Shown piece after piece: positions 53,701-63,844 of a stretch of 64,000 nucleotides of DNA. Made by a program: the position numbers and the translations under genes. Location: the NCBI RefSeq assembly GCF_027887165.1, contig NC_077233.1, positions 220,862,017 through 220,926,016 on the forward strand. The letters are read 5' to 3'. The notes under the pieces were generated by a model. The model did not search any database. It saw only the letters and a list, made by a program, of their open reading frames with translations, and had not been told where the DNA came from. The DNA is from Monodelphis domestica. Its lineage: Eukaryota; Chordata; Mammalia; Didelphimorphia; Didelphidae. The number at the start of each line of letters is the position of its first letter. The stretch's first letter is position 1.

Positions 53701-54335
53701 CTCCCTCCAGCCTGGCATGAGTCTTGAGGCTGTCCCCAACGCCCTCCTCGATCCCAGGGAGCCAGGCTGTTGGACTGGGCTTCGGGCCTCAGGCCCGGCT
53801 GATCAGGGCCGCAATAATTGCCGGTCCAGAGAACATGGCGGCGCTGGCGCTGGCAGGATAAGAGTGTCACCCGAGAGCATTGTCCGTCCCCTCTCTGTTA
53901 AAGCAGAGATAAGGCAGGGATAAGTCTCACTGGGACATTCTGCCCTCTGATGTTATTTCATGCCACATCACCTAATAGGTGTATTTTCACACTGCTTGCT
54001 ACTGCTGTGAGGTTCTGCAGAGGCTTCTAGGCAAGCTGACAATCTCACTATATGGAGAATGGAATAGTGACGGCTAATTGATTTTACAGCAGTTCCGAAG
54101 GACAGACAATGAAAGTACCATCAATTTAATCCACTATTTAATGGTTCCAATTTAGCCTCTGTAAATGCTCACTAAACTAATTTCTCTGGGTTCAGCAATC
54201 TGAAAAGCTATCATATCTCTAATCTCCTTCAATATATTCATCTGGAAAAGGGAATTTAGCCAATTCTGATGTGCGGAGATGATCTGTTAGCACAGTGTAA
54301 ATGTTTATAACACGGCAATCTAGTTCGTTTATAAG
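53701..54335. other. Candidate conserved non-coding element, strongest in the window
   Basis: Repeat-free for more than 600 bases. A CpG-bearing part (53740-53880) leads into AT-rich sequence with dense transcription-factor-like words: three GATA words in 70 bases (GGATAAG 53856-53862, AGATAAGG 53908-53915, GGATAAG 53919-53925), an inverted repeat CACCTAATAGGTG (53969-53981), and TAATTGATT near 54075. No open frame. It resembles developmental enhancers, which is an inference. Confidence 0.45.
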
Positions 54336-55224
54336 GATATGAAAAGTTTTATTGGGGAGGGCACTGGAGTGGAACCACGGGATAATAGGCAGTTACCCAG
54401 CAGTCTCCGGGAACCAGGGAGCAGGCAGGCATGCAGAAAAATACTAGGATTTACTTTAATCCTAAATTGTAAGCTAAAGTTCTGCCCAGTACACAATGCA
54501 CCTGGGACTTTGGTGACACAAAGGATCCTGTACCATTCCCCCTGCGACCCACACTTTCCAGCCAGACCATGATAGCAACTCCAATTTCTTTCCCCTCCCT
54601 TGACAAAGCCTGCAAATGAGTTTCAGGGTGCTGGGGTTGGGTGGTTGGCTTTTTTTTTAAGCCCGCATTTGTATCTCCCCCTCCGATGAACAGGACCCAG
54701 GCGGAGAGGCCGGCCGAGTCCGATCCCAATCTGCCCCTGCTCCTGGGGGCCCCTTTTGGATGCCTTCGAAAAGTAATGTGTTTGCAGGATTGTATCTAGC
54801 AGGACCCAGCCAGGGACCAGGGAAGAGTCACGTTCCATCCTTCTGCCACAGGACTCCCCCTGCATTTGCAGGCCTGGAGGGATTTGTGTGTAGGGAGCTG
54901 TGGTGACCAGCTGTTCTCCATCTCTGCCCATGATAGGGTGGGAAGGGGCTGGTGGTGTGAATTACAGCAAGAGGGATTGAGGCTAGGGACAAAGAGCTTC
55001 CTCGGCCGTGGCGTGGCCTCGCAAGATTTCTCAGGAATCACCTTTGTTTCCATGATTCATTTTTTTCAAGCACAGTTATTATTATTAAATTACATTTCTA
55101 TAAATGTTTCTTATTAGTTTATATTTGTATAAGGGCTTGGGATGATGCTTAATCAAAAGAACTTCTGTTTCAGTAAGTGATCTGAGGTTCAGAAAGCATT
55201 TTGCTCATAGCAACCCTGTGCCAT
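54336..55224. other. Repeat-poor stretch, no gene recognised
   Basis: No repeats apart from a T9 run near 54650. Open frames up to 102 codons on the minus strand and 85 on the plus overlap one another and are unrecognised. Confidence 0.4.
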
Positions 55225-55375
55225 AAGTAATTGCATTTCCTTAAGACTCTTATGATATGCTACATATATCCATATTCCCCATGTTGTGAAAGAAGACATA
55301 TATCGTACATGGAAGAAAAAACTCAGGAAGGAAATAAAGTGAAAAATGGCATGCTTTGATCTGAAAAAAAAACTC
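55225..55375 (-). mobile_element. L1 3' UTR fragment
   Basis: CATGTTGTGAAAGAAGACAT, then GTACATGGAAGAAAAAACTC and GGAAATAAAGTGAAAAATGG match 80-180 of the L1 fossil at the start of the window. Confidence 0.6.
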
Positions 55376-56337
55376 ATGATGCTTTAGAGCACACAGTAGG
55401 GGTTCAAGAAATGTTCCCCATTTGATTGATTGGCAGGCCCTCTGGGCACCCACCTAAAGGCAAGGGCAGGGACTGAATCAAAGGCTCTCAAACTCTTCTA
55501 ACTGGAAGCAGGGCATTCTTTGCTCTGGTCTGTGGCTTATGGTTTGGTTTGGTTTTGTGGTGGTGTGGTTAGGGCAAACCAACAACTCGAGCCACTCATT
55601 AAAACAGGAATGGTTCTGGAGTGCATTGTTGTTTTTCTCCCATAATATGTTTACAGAACATATCCTCTACGACATCAAGCCTGACGTTAGGAGGTAGGTT
55701 AGAAATCCCAAGAAGTGTCCAAAGGGTCCTTGAAGAGATGGGCATTTATTAAGCACACATGTGCTGGGCACTGAGCAAATCTTTATTCTTGCAAATGAGG
55801 GTTCCAAACTGACCATCCCCCTGGGGATTCTTCAGGCTAGGGAGAGCGGGCACAGAGGCACTAACATTCTAGAACTAGCTTTTGTTAGAAGCCACAACAT
55901 CCTCAGACCTACCTGCTGCTCAGAAGTGGGTGTCCATGGTTCCAAAAGGGCATTCCCATCAGATCAGAGGCACTTTCCAGGGTCCTCCACGGCTAAACAG
56001 TCTATGATCCAGGCAGCAGTTCAGCGGCTACCTCTGAGGCACCCTTCAAAGAGTCTTGTACTGAAAGACGAAGTAGAGCATTTTCTCAAGAGCCATACTT
56101 TAACATGTATCTCTATCAGGTCAAGATTTACTTTTAAGCACCTGGTGTTAATCATTTGGGTTGCTAGGACCAGCTCTATGCTTGGAAAAGAATTTTGATG
56201 TCAATAGAACTAGATTTATATCACCACACACACGCACATGCACATGCAGACACATACCTCCCGAATATGGTAGTAAGATCTGTGAGTTTTTCAGGAATGC
56301 TCATTTTGGTTTTATAACCAACTCCACCTAGGATGCC
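55376..56337. other. Mostly unassigned; short L2 end at 55742-55790
   Basis: GGCATTTATTAAGCACACAT is an L2 terminus on the minus strand. A GGTTTGGTTTGGTTTTGTGG patch lies at 55540. The remainder, including a 145-codon open frame at 55761-56198, is unrecognised. Confidence 0.4.
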
Positions 56338-57395
56338 ATGTTGGAAAGAGCACCAGACTAAGAGTCAGAAGACTCAGGGTCAAGTCTCACCTCATCTACT
56401 TATAATCTGTATAAATAACTATATAAGTCATTTAACTTAAGCTTTATCTTCATCCTCTATGAAAAGTGGATAACAAAACCTGCCCCCCTTATGGTTGTTG
56501 TCTTCTTATCCTTCTTGAGAACAGAAGCCAGATTCTTTCTTTCTTCCTTTCTTTTTTCTTCCTTCCTTCCTTTCCTTCCTTCTTTCTCTCTTTTCCTTTT
56601 TCCCTTCCTTTCTCTCCCTTCCTTCTTCTCTTTCCTTCTTTCTTTCTTCCTTTCCTTCCTTCTTTCTGTTCCTTTTTTCCTTCCTTTCTCTCCCTTCCTT
56701 CTTTTTCCTCTTTCCTTCTTTCTTCCTTCATCCCTGTCCTTCATTCCTTCTTTCTTTCTCTTCCTTTCTTTTTCCTTTCTTTTCTCTCCCTTCCTTCCTT
56801 CTTTTTCTCTTTCCTTCTTTCTTTCTTCATCCCTGTCCTTCATTCCTTCTTTCTTTCTCTTCCTTTCTTTTTTCCTTCCTTTATCTCCCTTCCTTCCTTC
56901 TTTTTCTCTTTCCTTCTTTCTCTCTTCCTTCTTTCTTTTATTCTTTTCCTTTATTTTTTCCTTTCTTCTTTCCCTTCTTTCTTTCCTTCTTTCTCTCTTC
57001 CTTCTTTCTTTTCCCTTTTCTTTTTCTTTTCCTTTCTTCTTTCCTTCCTTCCTTCACTTCTTTCTTTTTTCTTTCTTTCCTTCTTTTTCTCCCTTCCATC
57101 TTTCCTTCCTTTCTTCTTTCCTCCTTTTCTTCCTTTCCCTTCTCTTTCTTTTTCCCATTCCTTCCTTTCTTTTTCTCTGTCTCTCTGTCTCTGTTTCTGT
57201 CTCTCTGTCTCTCTTACTCTCCCTCCAGAAACTAGCACATTGTCTGATCCATGTTCAATAAAAGATCATTGAAAATCAAACTATAACTGAATTAAAGTGA
57301 ACTGAATTGAAATTGTGAAGATCAAATGAGATGAAAGAAGTAGAAAAAACATTTTTACAAACTACAAAGTGTCACACAAATATTATTACCTGGGA
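56338..57395 (+). mobile_element. MIR split by a polypyrimidine array
   Basis: GAAAGAGCACCAGACTAAGA and AAGTCATTTAACTTAAGCTT (left), then GTGAAGATCAAATGAGATGA and AACTACAAAGTGTCACACAA (right) match consecutive MIR parts. Confidence 0.7.
56535..57228. repeat. Polypyrimidine array, TTTC/TTCC units, about 690 bases
   Basis: Irregular CTTT, CCTT and CTTCC units with partly repeating longer modules (CATCCCTGTCCTTCATTCC occurs at 56729 and 56830). Open frames over 250 codons are artefacts of stop-poor pyrimidine DNA. Confidence 0.97.
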
Positions 57396-57749
57396 CAATA
57401 TTGTTGGACCAATATAGACTCGTCTTTATAAACCAAGAGAATGAAGATTGCAGCTTAATAATGCATGCTTACTAAGGAATACCACCAGTTGGTCACTATT
57501 ATTTAAGTTATTCATTAACCAAATGAGTTATTCATTGGCAATTGTCAGACATTCATGAAGAACTCCCCTCAAGAACAATAAAAGTCAATCTGGATTGTTG
57601 AGAGGGTGGGGAAAGAAGGGTTGTATAAATGTTATATAAACCTAGACTGGCATAAAGGAAACCTTGATGGAGTAAGTCTAGCTTACCTACCTAAAAATGG
57701 TATAAATAACAATAATACAAATTTACATTTAGATCAAGTTTACTGAGAG
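57396..57749. other. No recognised feature
   Basis: Unique-looking, with AACCAAATGAGTTATTCATT direct-repeat character near 57505-57540. No gene recognised. Confidence 0.35.
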
Positions 57750-57880
57750 GTAACATGGTCCGGCAAATGGTGGAACCCAAGGAGCCCTGGCTTCAAATCC
57801 TCTCATTTACTGGGTAGGTGACTCTGAGCAACTCACCTTCTATATTCCAGCAACTTTCTAAGACTATAAAATTGGAAATG
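57750..57880 (+). mobile_element. MIR fragment
   Basis: AGCCCTGGCTTCAAATCCTC and GTAGGTGACTCTGAGCAACT. Confidence 0.6.
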
Positions 57881-57884
57881 ACAT

Positions 57885-58030
57885 TCATCTGGTGCTTATT
57901 TTCAACATAATTTCCTCACATCCCTGGGAGGTGTGTAGCATAAATACGATCTCCATTTTGCAGAGCAGGAAACTGAGTCCTGGAGACATTAAGAAACTTG
58001 CCCAGAGTCTCAGAGCAGGTAAATGTCACT
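57885..58030 (-). mobile_element. MIR fragment
   Basis: TCTCCATTTTGCAGAGCAGG, AAACTGAGTCCTGGAGACAT and AACTTGCCCAGAGTCTCAGA. Confidence 0.8.
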
Positions 58031-58604
58031 TCTCCATTTCCTTTTCCTGACTTCATTCCCAGCTGCCATAGCCCACTCTCTGGGTCCCAGATGACGGATC
58101 ATGCCAGTTACCTGGTTGTGTTCCCTTCGTCAAGGAGCCAGTTTTCCCTCAGTTGGGTTTCTATCCGGCTTAGGCTAAAAACAGTGTCAGGCATGGCGAT
58201 CATCAGCTCAGGATCTTTGTGGAGAGGAGTGTTTGGGTCAGATACCTGGTATTCAGTCACACCTACTAATTCCCAATTGGCCTAGAAACTCTATTTCACG
58301 TCAGATTGAGTACAAATGAAACCTAAAAGCTACAAAATGGACTTCTACACTCACATACACACAGTGGCACCCCCTTCCTGTAATTTATAACATGCCAGGT
58401 ACAGGTGGCCAGAGCGCTTAGGAGATGAGACCGGCAATAAGCCAACATCACAAACCATGCACGCCCTCGGAACAGGCTTACATCGAATACTCTTTGCTCA
58501 AGCAGCGTTCAGAAATAAGACGAAAACGCGGGGGGAGGGGGCAGGGGGGGGAGGTTTGATCCTGAAATTCAAATACCAAATACCAAAATACCAAATAATA
58601 ATAA
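58031..58604. other. No recognised feature; G-rich and short AAATACC repeats
   Basis: GCGGGGGGAGGGGGCAGGGG at 58530-58549 could form a G-quadruplex. CAAATACCAAATACCAAAAT (58569-58588) is a small tandem patch. A 95-codon open frame at 57998-58285 is unrecognised. Confidence 0.4.
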
Positions 58605-58875
58605 TAATTACAGTTCATCTTCTTATAGCACTTTACAGTTTGCAAAAGATTTTCCTCAAACAATTGTGTGAAGTCGTTAATTCATTATAATCCCCATTTG
58701 ATGGTTGAGGAAAGGAGTATCAGAGAGGTTAAATGTCTTATCACCTAATTTAGACCTGGAAGGGATCTTAGCAATCATTAGCAATCATTTCGTTCAACTT
58801 TCTCATTTTATAGATTTGGAAACTGGGACCCAGAAAAATGAGGTGTCCCCACTATCATTTAAGTATTGAATTAGA
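58605..58875 (-). mobile_element. Two MIR-like fragments in series
   Basis: ATAGCACTTTACAGTTTGCA and ATCCCCATTTGATGGTTGAG (first), then GACCTGGAAGGGATCTTAGC and ATTTTATAGATTTGGAAACT (second). Confidence 0.8.
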
Positions 58876-58879
58876 AGAG

Positions 58880-59130
58880 TAGTAGAGCTGGGTGGCACTG
58901 TGGATAGAGTGCTAGACTTAAAGTCAGACAGACTCAACTTCCTGAGTTCCAATCTGCCCTCAAGACACTTCCAAGCTATGTGGCCTTGGGCAAGTAATTT
59001 AACCCTATTGGTCTCAGTTTCCTCATCTGTAAAATGAGCTGAAGAAGGAAACCACAAACTACTCCAGTATCTTTGCCAAGAAAACTCCAAATGGGATGAT
59101 GAAGAATTGGATACGACTGAACAAGAACAA
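58880..59130 (+). mobile_element. SINE-B, full length
   Basis: AGAGCTGGGTGGCACTGTGG head, AGTTTCCTCATCTGTAAAAT, AAACTCCAAATGGGATGATG and ACTGAACAAGAACAAA end. Confidence 0.94.
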
Positions 59131-59375
59131 AATGTGGCATGGTGGATAGCATGCAGGTCTTAGAGTCAGGAAGACTTGAGTTTGATTTTTGCCCCAGATG
59201 TTCCTTAATCATGTGACTCTGGACAAATCTCTTAGCTTTCCTGTGCCTCCATTTGATCATTTATAAAATGGAGAGAGTAATAGTATCTATTTCATAAGAT
59301 TGTTGTGAGTTAATATAAAGTGTTTTGCAAACCTTAAAGAGCTATACAAATGCTAGCTATTATTACTATTAACAT
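59131..59375 (+). mobile_element. MIR-like SINE, long
   Basis: ATGGTGGATAGCATGCAGGT head, CATGTGACTCTGGACAAATC, ATTTCATAAGATTGTTGTGA and AGCTATACAAATGCTAGCTA. Confidence 0.88.
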
Positions 59376-59394
59376 CATTGTCATTATTATTATA

Positions 59395-59735
59395 GGTAGG
59401 TTTCCTTACTCCAAAGCTGATATTCATTCTACCATGCCATACTTTCTTTTCTTTTTCTTTTAAACCCTCACCTTCTGTCTTTAAATCAATATTAAGTATC
59501 AGTTCCAAGGTAGAAGAGCAGTAAAGGCTAGGTAACTAGTGTAAAGTAACTTGCCCAGGGTCACACAGCTAGGAAATGTCTGAGGCCAAATTTGAATCCA
59601 GGACCTCCTATCTCTAGGCCTGACTCTCTAGCCACTGAATCACCAAGCTATCATACTATATTTTCTCATGGCCAAACAACTAGTAAGTGTCAGAGCCAGA
59701 ATTTGAATCCAGATCTTTTGATTCTGAAATATTTT
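59395..59735 (-). mobile_element. MIR split by SINE-A
   Basis: Right part GGCCAAACAACTAGTAAGTG and CCAGAATTTGAATCCAGATC is a clear reverse MIR core; the left part (GATATTCATTCTACCATGCC) is short. Confidence 0.6.
59448..59655 (-). mobile_element. SINE-A
   Basis: AAACCCTCACCTTCTGTCTT start, GGGTCACACAGCTAGGAAAT, and AGCCACTGAATCACCAAGCT end. Confidence 0.94.
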
Positions 59736-59751
59736 ATATTATACCCTACTG

Positions 59752-59942
59752 CCAAAGAAGGAGAGGAGGATGGAGGGAGGAGAGCAGGGAAAGAAGGGAG
59801 GAAGAGAGAGGGAATGAAAGAAAGAAGGAGAGAAAGAAAAGAGAGGGAGGAGAAAAAGGAAGGAGAAAGGAGAAAGAAGAAAGGAGAAAAAAGAAAAAAT
59901 AGGAGGGGAAAAAGAAGAGAATAGAAAAAGGAAGAAAAAAAC
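59752..59942. repeat. Purine-rich (GA, GGA, GAAA) tract
   Basis: GAAGGAGAGGAGGATGGAGG through AAGGAAGAAAAAAACC; stop-poor and the cause of several overlapping open frames. Confidence 0.95.
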
Positions 59943-60300
59943 CAATGTGATTCAACAGACATTTATTAAGCCTCTCCTCTGCCTGGAGCCACCAGACCTT
60001 TCTGCCCTCAAGGAGATTATCTTCTCCTGGGGAAATGTAATACAAGCTCAGAGAAATAAATACAAGATGGGGAATGATGAGCATAAGAGAGACATCAGCC
60101 AGTGTTTTAGGGAAAGAAGAGCAATGAGTTGGAACAGGGAAAGCTTCACACCTGATAGACTCCTGAGTGCAGCAGCCTTGAGAGAAAAGGAAAGAAGAAA
60201 GGATACAATCTCTGTGAGACATTATCATACAACACCAACTATCAGGCTAATAAATTGGGTAATGCCTGGCACTGCTTACAATGCCTGTGTTGGTTTGTGG
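59943..60300 (-). mobile_element. L2 3' end and diverged body
   Basis: AGACATTTATTAAGCCTCTC, TGCCCTCAAGGAGATTATCT and TGTAATACAAGCTCAGAGAA are clear; after 60090 the similarity is weak. Confidence 0.65.
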
Positions 60301-60344
60301 TCATTGTTGTTGTTTATCCCTCTTAACTTCTGTCTTAGAATCAA

Positions 60345-60610
60345 TACAAGACTACTGTGCCATAAGAAATAGGAAACGAGATGATGACAAAAAAACAAAC
60401 AAACCTGGAAAGACTTCTATGAAGTGATGCAAAGTGAAATTAGCAGAACCAGGGGAACGTTGCACACAGGAACAGCAATAATGGATGAGGATCAACTGTG
60501 AAGAACTATTATCGCCAAGGCAAGGATCCAGGACAGCTCCAAGGGACTCATGATAAAATAGAAGGAACAGATAAGTCTGAATGCAGATTGAAAAATGCCA
60601 TTCTTCACTT
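60345..60610 (+). mobile_element. Old L1 3' fragment
   Basis: ATGAAGTGATGCAAAGTGAA and TAGCAGAACCAGGGGAACGT match 27330-27380 of the large L1. CAAGGATCCAGGACAGCTCC, then AAGGGACTCATGATAAAATA, are the inverse of 150-245. Confidence 0.88.
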
Positions 60611-60611
60611 T

Positions 60612-60762
60612 ATTTCCTCCATGAGTGAGGAAACTGAGGCAAACAGGATTAAAAGACTTGCCCAGGGTCACATACCTAGAAAAGCACCTAAGTTCACATT
60701 TGAACTCAGGTCTTCCAGACTCCAAGTCTGGCCCTCTTTCCAATGAGCCACCTAGCTGCCCA
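60612..60762 (-). mobile_element. SINE-B, truncated
   Basis: TTTCCTCCATGAGTGAGGAA start, GACTTGCCCAGGGTCACATA, and GAGCCACCTAGCTGCCCA end. Confidence 0.9.
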
Positions 60763-60769
60763 CAACAAG

Positions 60770-60903
60770 CATTTTATCACCATTTTGAAGATGAGGAAAC
60801 TTAAGTCTCAGAGAGGTCGAAGGATTGCAGCTAGTGTGTCAGAGCCCCAACTAGAACCTAGGTCTTCTGAATCCAAATCCTGTGTCCTGATGGCCCACAC
60901 TGC
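60770..60903 (-). mobile_element. MIR-like SINE
   Basis: CATTTTGAAGATGAGGAAAC, GGATTGCAGCTAGTGTGTCA and GGTCTTCTGAATCCAAATCC. Confidence 0.82.
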
Positions 60904-60936
60904 CTCTTTGCACAGTGGCATTCAACCCTAGGGCTA

Positions 60937-61147
60937 TTATTATTAGTAATAGTAATATTTATATCATACTTCATGGTTTAGAAAGCACCTTTCTCATTAA
61001 AAACTCTGCAAGTACTCTGATCCACATTTTACAAGGAAGGAAAATAAAGAGAAGAGAGGTGAGGAAATGTGCCCAGGGCCACACAGATAGGAAATGTCAG
61101 AGCTGGGACTGAATCCCTTTGAAACCAGTAGCGTCTCCACTAGAGCC
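60937..61147 (-). mobile_element. MIR, long
   Basis: TTAGAAAGCACCTTTCTCAT, CCACATTTTACAAGGAAGGA and GGGCCACACAGATAGGAAAT. Confidence 0.87.
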
Positions 61148-62583
61148 ACCACTCTGTGGTGCCAAGACAGCCACTCTATTGCAACCATCAGATTTCTTGT
61201 CTAAAAATCAGGTTCTGGCAAGGGGCTCTGGGAGGAGCCAGGAGGAAACCCAGGGACCAAAGAGGGACCACAGGGAAGGGCGCAGAAAAGCAACCCTGAG
61301 AGCACCAATGACCAGTTTTTCTGCCTATGGGATTTGGGTGCCATTAGCTCATCTCAGGGAGGAGGGGCTCAGCTAGTCCAAGAGCTCTGTGCATCCATTT
61401 TTACGGTGGGTGGGTTGGGGCTGGGGGCGGGGGTGTGGGAAGGGTACCAGGGAGCCCTCCCAAACCAACACAGTTTTCCCTTGGACCATTTTTTCTATTC
61501 TAAGACAATTCTACCCATGAGCTTCTGCTTGATTAGCGTTTTAATGAATATATCTGAATGTACTACAAATCCACCAGCCGTGACTCAAGACCCACAGGCT
61601 ATGCTATCCAGATGCTTCCTTTGTGCTGGGAGTTTGGGGAAGGGGTGAGGGGGGAGGGGAGGGGGAGCGCTTATGTCAGACAGACAATGGGAGCCAGGGG
61701 GATGGGCAAGAAATACCGAGCTGCCTGCCTACAAGAAGGCTTCCCACCCCCCGCCCCACCCCCCTCTGCAGAGCCCAACTCGGGCAACTTCTGGCTCAGG
61801 CTTGGGGCAGTCCACCAATCCCGAGACCATTATCTTGGTGACCGAGGTCCGAGGCGAGGAGTGGGCTCCCAAGGCTAGGCCGTCCCCTTGGAAAGGCATG
61901 GGCTGGCCAGAGCAATATTCTTAGAGGATCGGTGCCGCGGCGAAAGGCTCGCGGCATGACTTCCCTCTCTCCGGGGCCAGCTCCCGAGAAGTGACACTGT
62001 GCAAGGAGGTTTATGACAGCAGGGAACATTTTTTCCACTGTAAATTATATTTAACATTCCACAGAACTTTATTGCATTCTGTGTTTGAGTTTATGAAAAA
62101 ATCTGTATTTAACTTCAAGCCCTGGTAAACATCTTTGCTTATGTTGTTATGTGATTCCTTATTTGAGTATTTCGATTTAATTTCACAGTTCATATACCTT
62201 AAAGTTTTGATTTTTTTCCCCCTTTCCCATTCGTTCAGAGAGACATAGGGCTGGCCGAGGGCCTCACTCTCTCTCCTGCTCCCATGTGATGGGTTGCTCA
62301 CCTCCTCCCCTATACACTATTGAAAGAAGTGAGGTAATTGAGGGAGGGAGCTCCACTCCGGGGGTCCCCTGTATCCCACCCCCCACTCAGAACTTCACTT
62401 GGGATGGAGAACAGCCTCAATTTCTCTAGGGGGACGCTGTGTCGGAGCATTCCAACCTTCAGAGAGACTATTATTTATATACATATAAACTAATTTATAT
62501 ATTTATTTATACATTTTAGATTATACAAAAATTAGGTATGTATTTATAAACTACTATTTAACGGGGAAGGAAGGGAAGATACA
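61148..62583. other. Repeat-poor block with G-runs and a candidate conserved element
   Basis: No repeat is recognised over 1.4 kb. It holds two G-quadruplex-type stretches (61407-61443 and 61637-61668), a CpG-bearing segment (61830-61990) and an AT-rich part (62030-62210) with TTATATTTAACATTCCACAG and ATTTCGATTTAATTTCACAG. The pairing of CpG-bearing and AT-rich DNA parallels 53701-54335. Open frames up to 110 codons are unrecognised. Confidence 0.4.
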
Positions 62584-62755
62584 GCAAAAATCGCACTGAA
62601 TCTGAGAGATCTGAGTTTGAAACCTCATTCTATGACACTCTGTATAATGTTGGGCAAGACATTATCTCCTCTGGAGCTTAGTTTTCCTATCTGTAAAATG
62701 AGTTGGGGCTAGATGTTTCTAAGGTTCCTTACAGCTCTAAATCTATAATTCTATG
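62584..62755 (+). mobile_element. MIR-like SINE
   Basis: GGGCAAGACATTATCTCCTC, TTTTCCTATCTGTAAAATGA and TTCTAAGGTTCCTTACAGCT. Confidence 0.85.
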
Positions 62756-62892
62756 AGCCAATAGGACCAATCAGTTCTACGGACCACTATTCCCTTGATA
62801 TGGGTGTGGGGAGGAAGATAAATTTGGGGAGAGAGAGCATGTGAGTAGGCAAGAGCATTCTCAAAGCTTCTATGAGTCAGTTCAGCTCACCT

Positions 62893-62962
62893 GATTCACT
62901 GATCCTAGAAACCTAGATCCTAGAACAGATTCACTGATCCTAGAAACCTAGATCCTAGAACA
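62893..62962. repeat. Perfect 35-base tandem duplication
   Basis: Copies 62893-62927 and 62928-62962 are identical, beginning GATTCACTGATCCTAGAAAC. Each copy also contains the smaller direct repeat GATCCTAGAA twice. Confidence 0.98.
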
Positions 62963-63159
62963 GAAGGCTCTGACACAGTATCCCCCTAGAGAAATTGAGG
63001 ACTCAAGGGCTCAAGAAATGTAGATTCCAAAAAAAAAAAAGAAAGAAAAAGAAGACAAGAAATGCTTGAGACTGAGCTAGTGGAGGGATGGGGGAGGGAG
63101 GGTTGATGAGCATCTCCAAATAACAGGAAAATCTGACCTTCAGTTACCCTACAACCAAT

Positions 63160-63530
63160 ATGGCTTTATGTAATTATTGTTATGTACCAAGATCTGGTCA
63201 AAGACTAGGAGGATTCAGGGAAGTGTAAGGTTTAGTCCTTGCCATCCTAGAGCTTACAATCTCATATCCACACTAAGTATCTATTAAGCATTCACAAGCC
63301 TGACATGAAACAACAGGGAATAATCAAAGACAAGATATTATGTGCTTTAGGAGAGAGAAATTATCGAGGGTCCCAATGAGCAGGGAAGTCTTTTTAGGAT
63401 AAGACTGGAATTTGCTTGACCTTCAAGGATGGACAGGTTTTGTAGAGATGAATGGAGGAGGCATTTGAGGCTAGAGTCAAAGCAGGAATGAGCCTGGTAC
63501 ATCTTAAGGAATCATAACATCAGTAGAACT
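63160..63530 (-). mobile_element. L2 fragment, diverged
   Basis: TGCCATCCTAGAGCTTACAA matches the GCCCTCAAGGAGCTTACA word of L2; TGACCTTCAAGGATGGACAG and TGAATGGAGGAGGCATTTGA fit the following body. Confidence 0.6.
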
Positions 63531-63562
63531 AAAAAGAGATCAGACTTTAAACCATCTGATGA

Positions 63563-63641
63563 TAATTATGATGATATAATGGTGATGATGATATAATGGT
63601 GATGATGATGGTGGTGGTGGTGGTGGTGGTAGTGATGATGA

Positions 63642-63675
<34 letters not shown>

Positions 63676-63812
63676 GGTGGTGGTGGTGGTGGTGGTGATG
63701 GTGATGATGATGATGATGATATAATGGTGATGATGATGATATAATGATAATGATGATGGTGGTGATGATATGATGATGGTGGTGGTAGTGGCAGTGGTGG
63801 TGATGATGATAA
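63563..63812. repeat. GAT/GGT trinucleotide array
   Basis: Blocks of GAT and GGT with GATATAATG interruptions at about 63574, 63590, 63718 and 63739. The minus-strand histidine-rich open frame is an artefact. Confidence 0.98.
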
Positions 63813-63844
63813 CTATCCTTTATATAGTGCTTTAAGGTTTGCAA
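63813..63844 (-). mobile_element. MIR 3'-end remnant next to the trinucleotide array
   Basis: CCTTTATATAGTGCTTTAAG followed by GTTTGCAA is the reverse MIR 3' end. Confidence 0.5.

Noticed and set aside
54339..55117. Several 77-102-codon frames in repeat-poor DNA
   Set aside because: They overlap on opposite strands with no recognised motif. Conservation data would be needed.
55761..56198. 145-codon open frame
   Set aside because: It begins in an L2 terminus and shows no domain or homology I recognise; chance length is plausible.
56457..57272. Open frames over 250 codons rich in phenylalanine, serine and leucine, and charged frames opposite
   Set aside because: Irregular polypyrimidine array; several frames are open at once.
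57998..58285. 95-codon frame starting in a MIR
   Set aside because: The start lies in MIR sequence and the remainder has no recognisable domain.
61334..62038. CpG-bearing block as a CpG-island promoter with a coding first exon
   Set aside because: The CpG-rich segment is short, frames overlap in all phases and none is recognisable. Kept only as a non-coding candidate.
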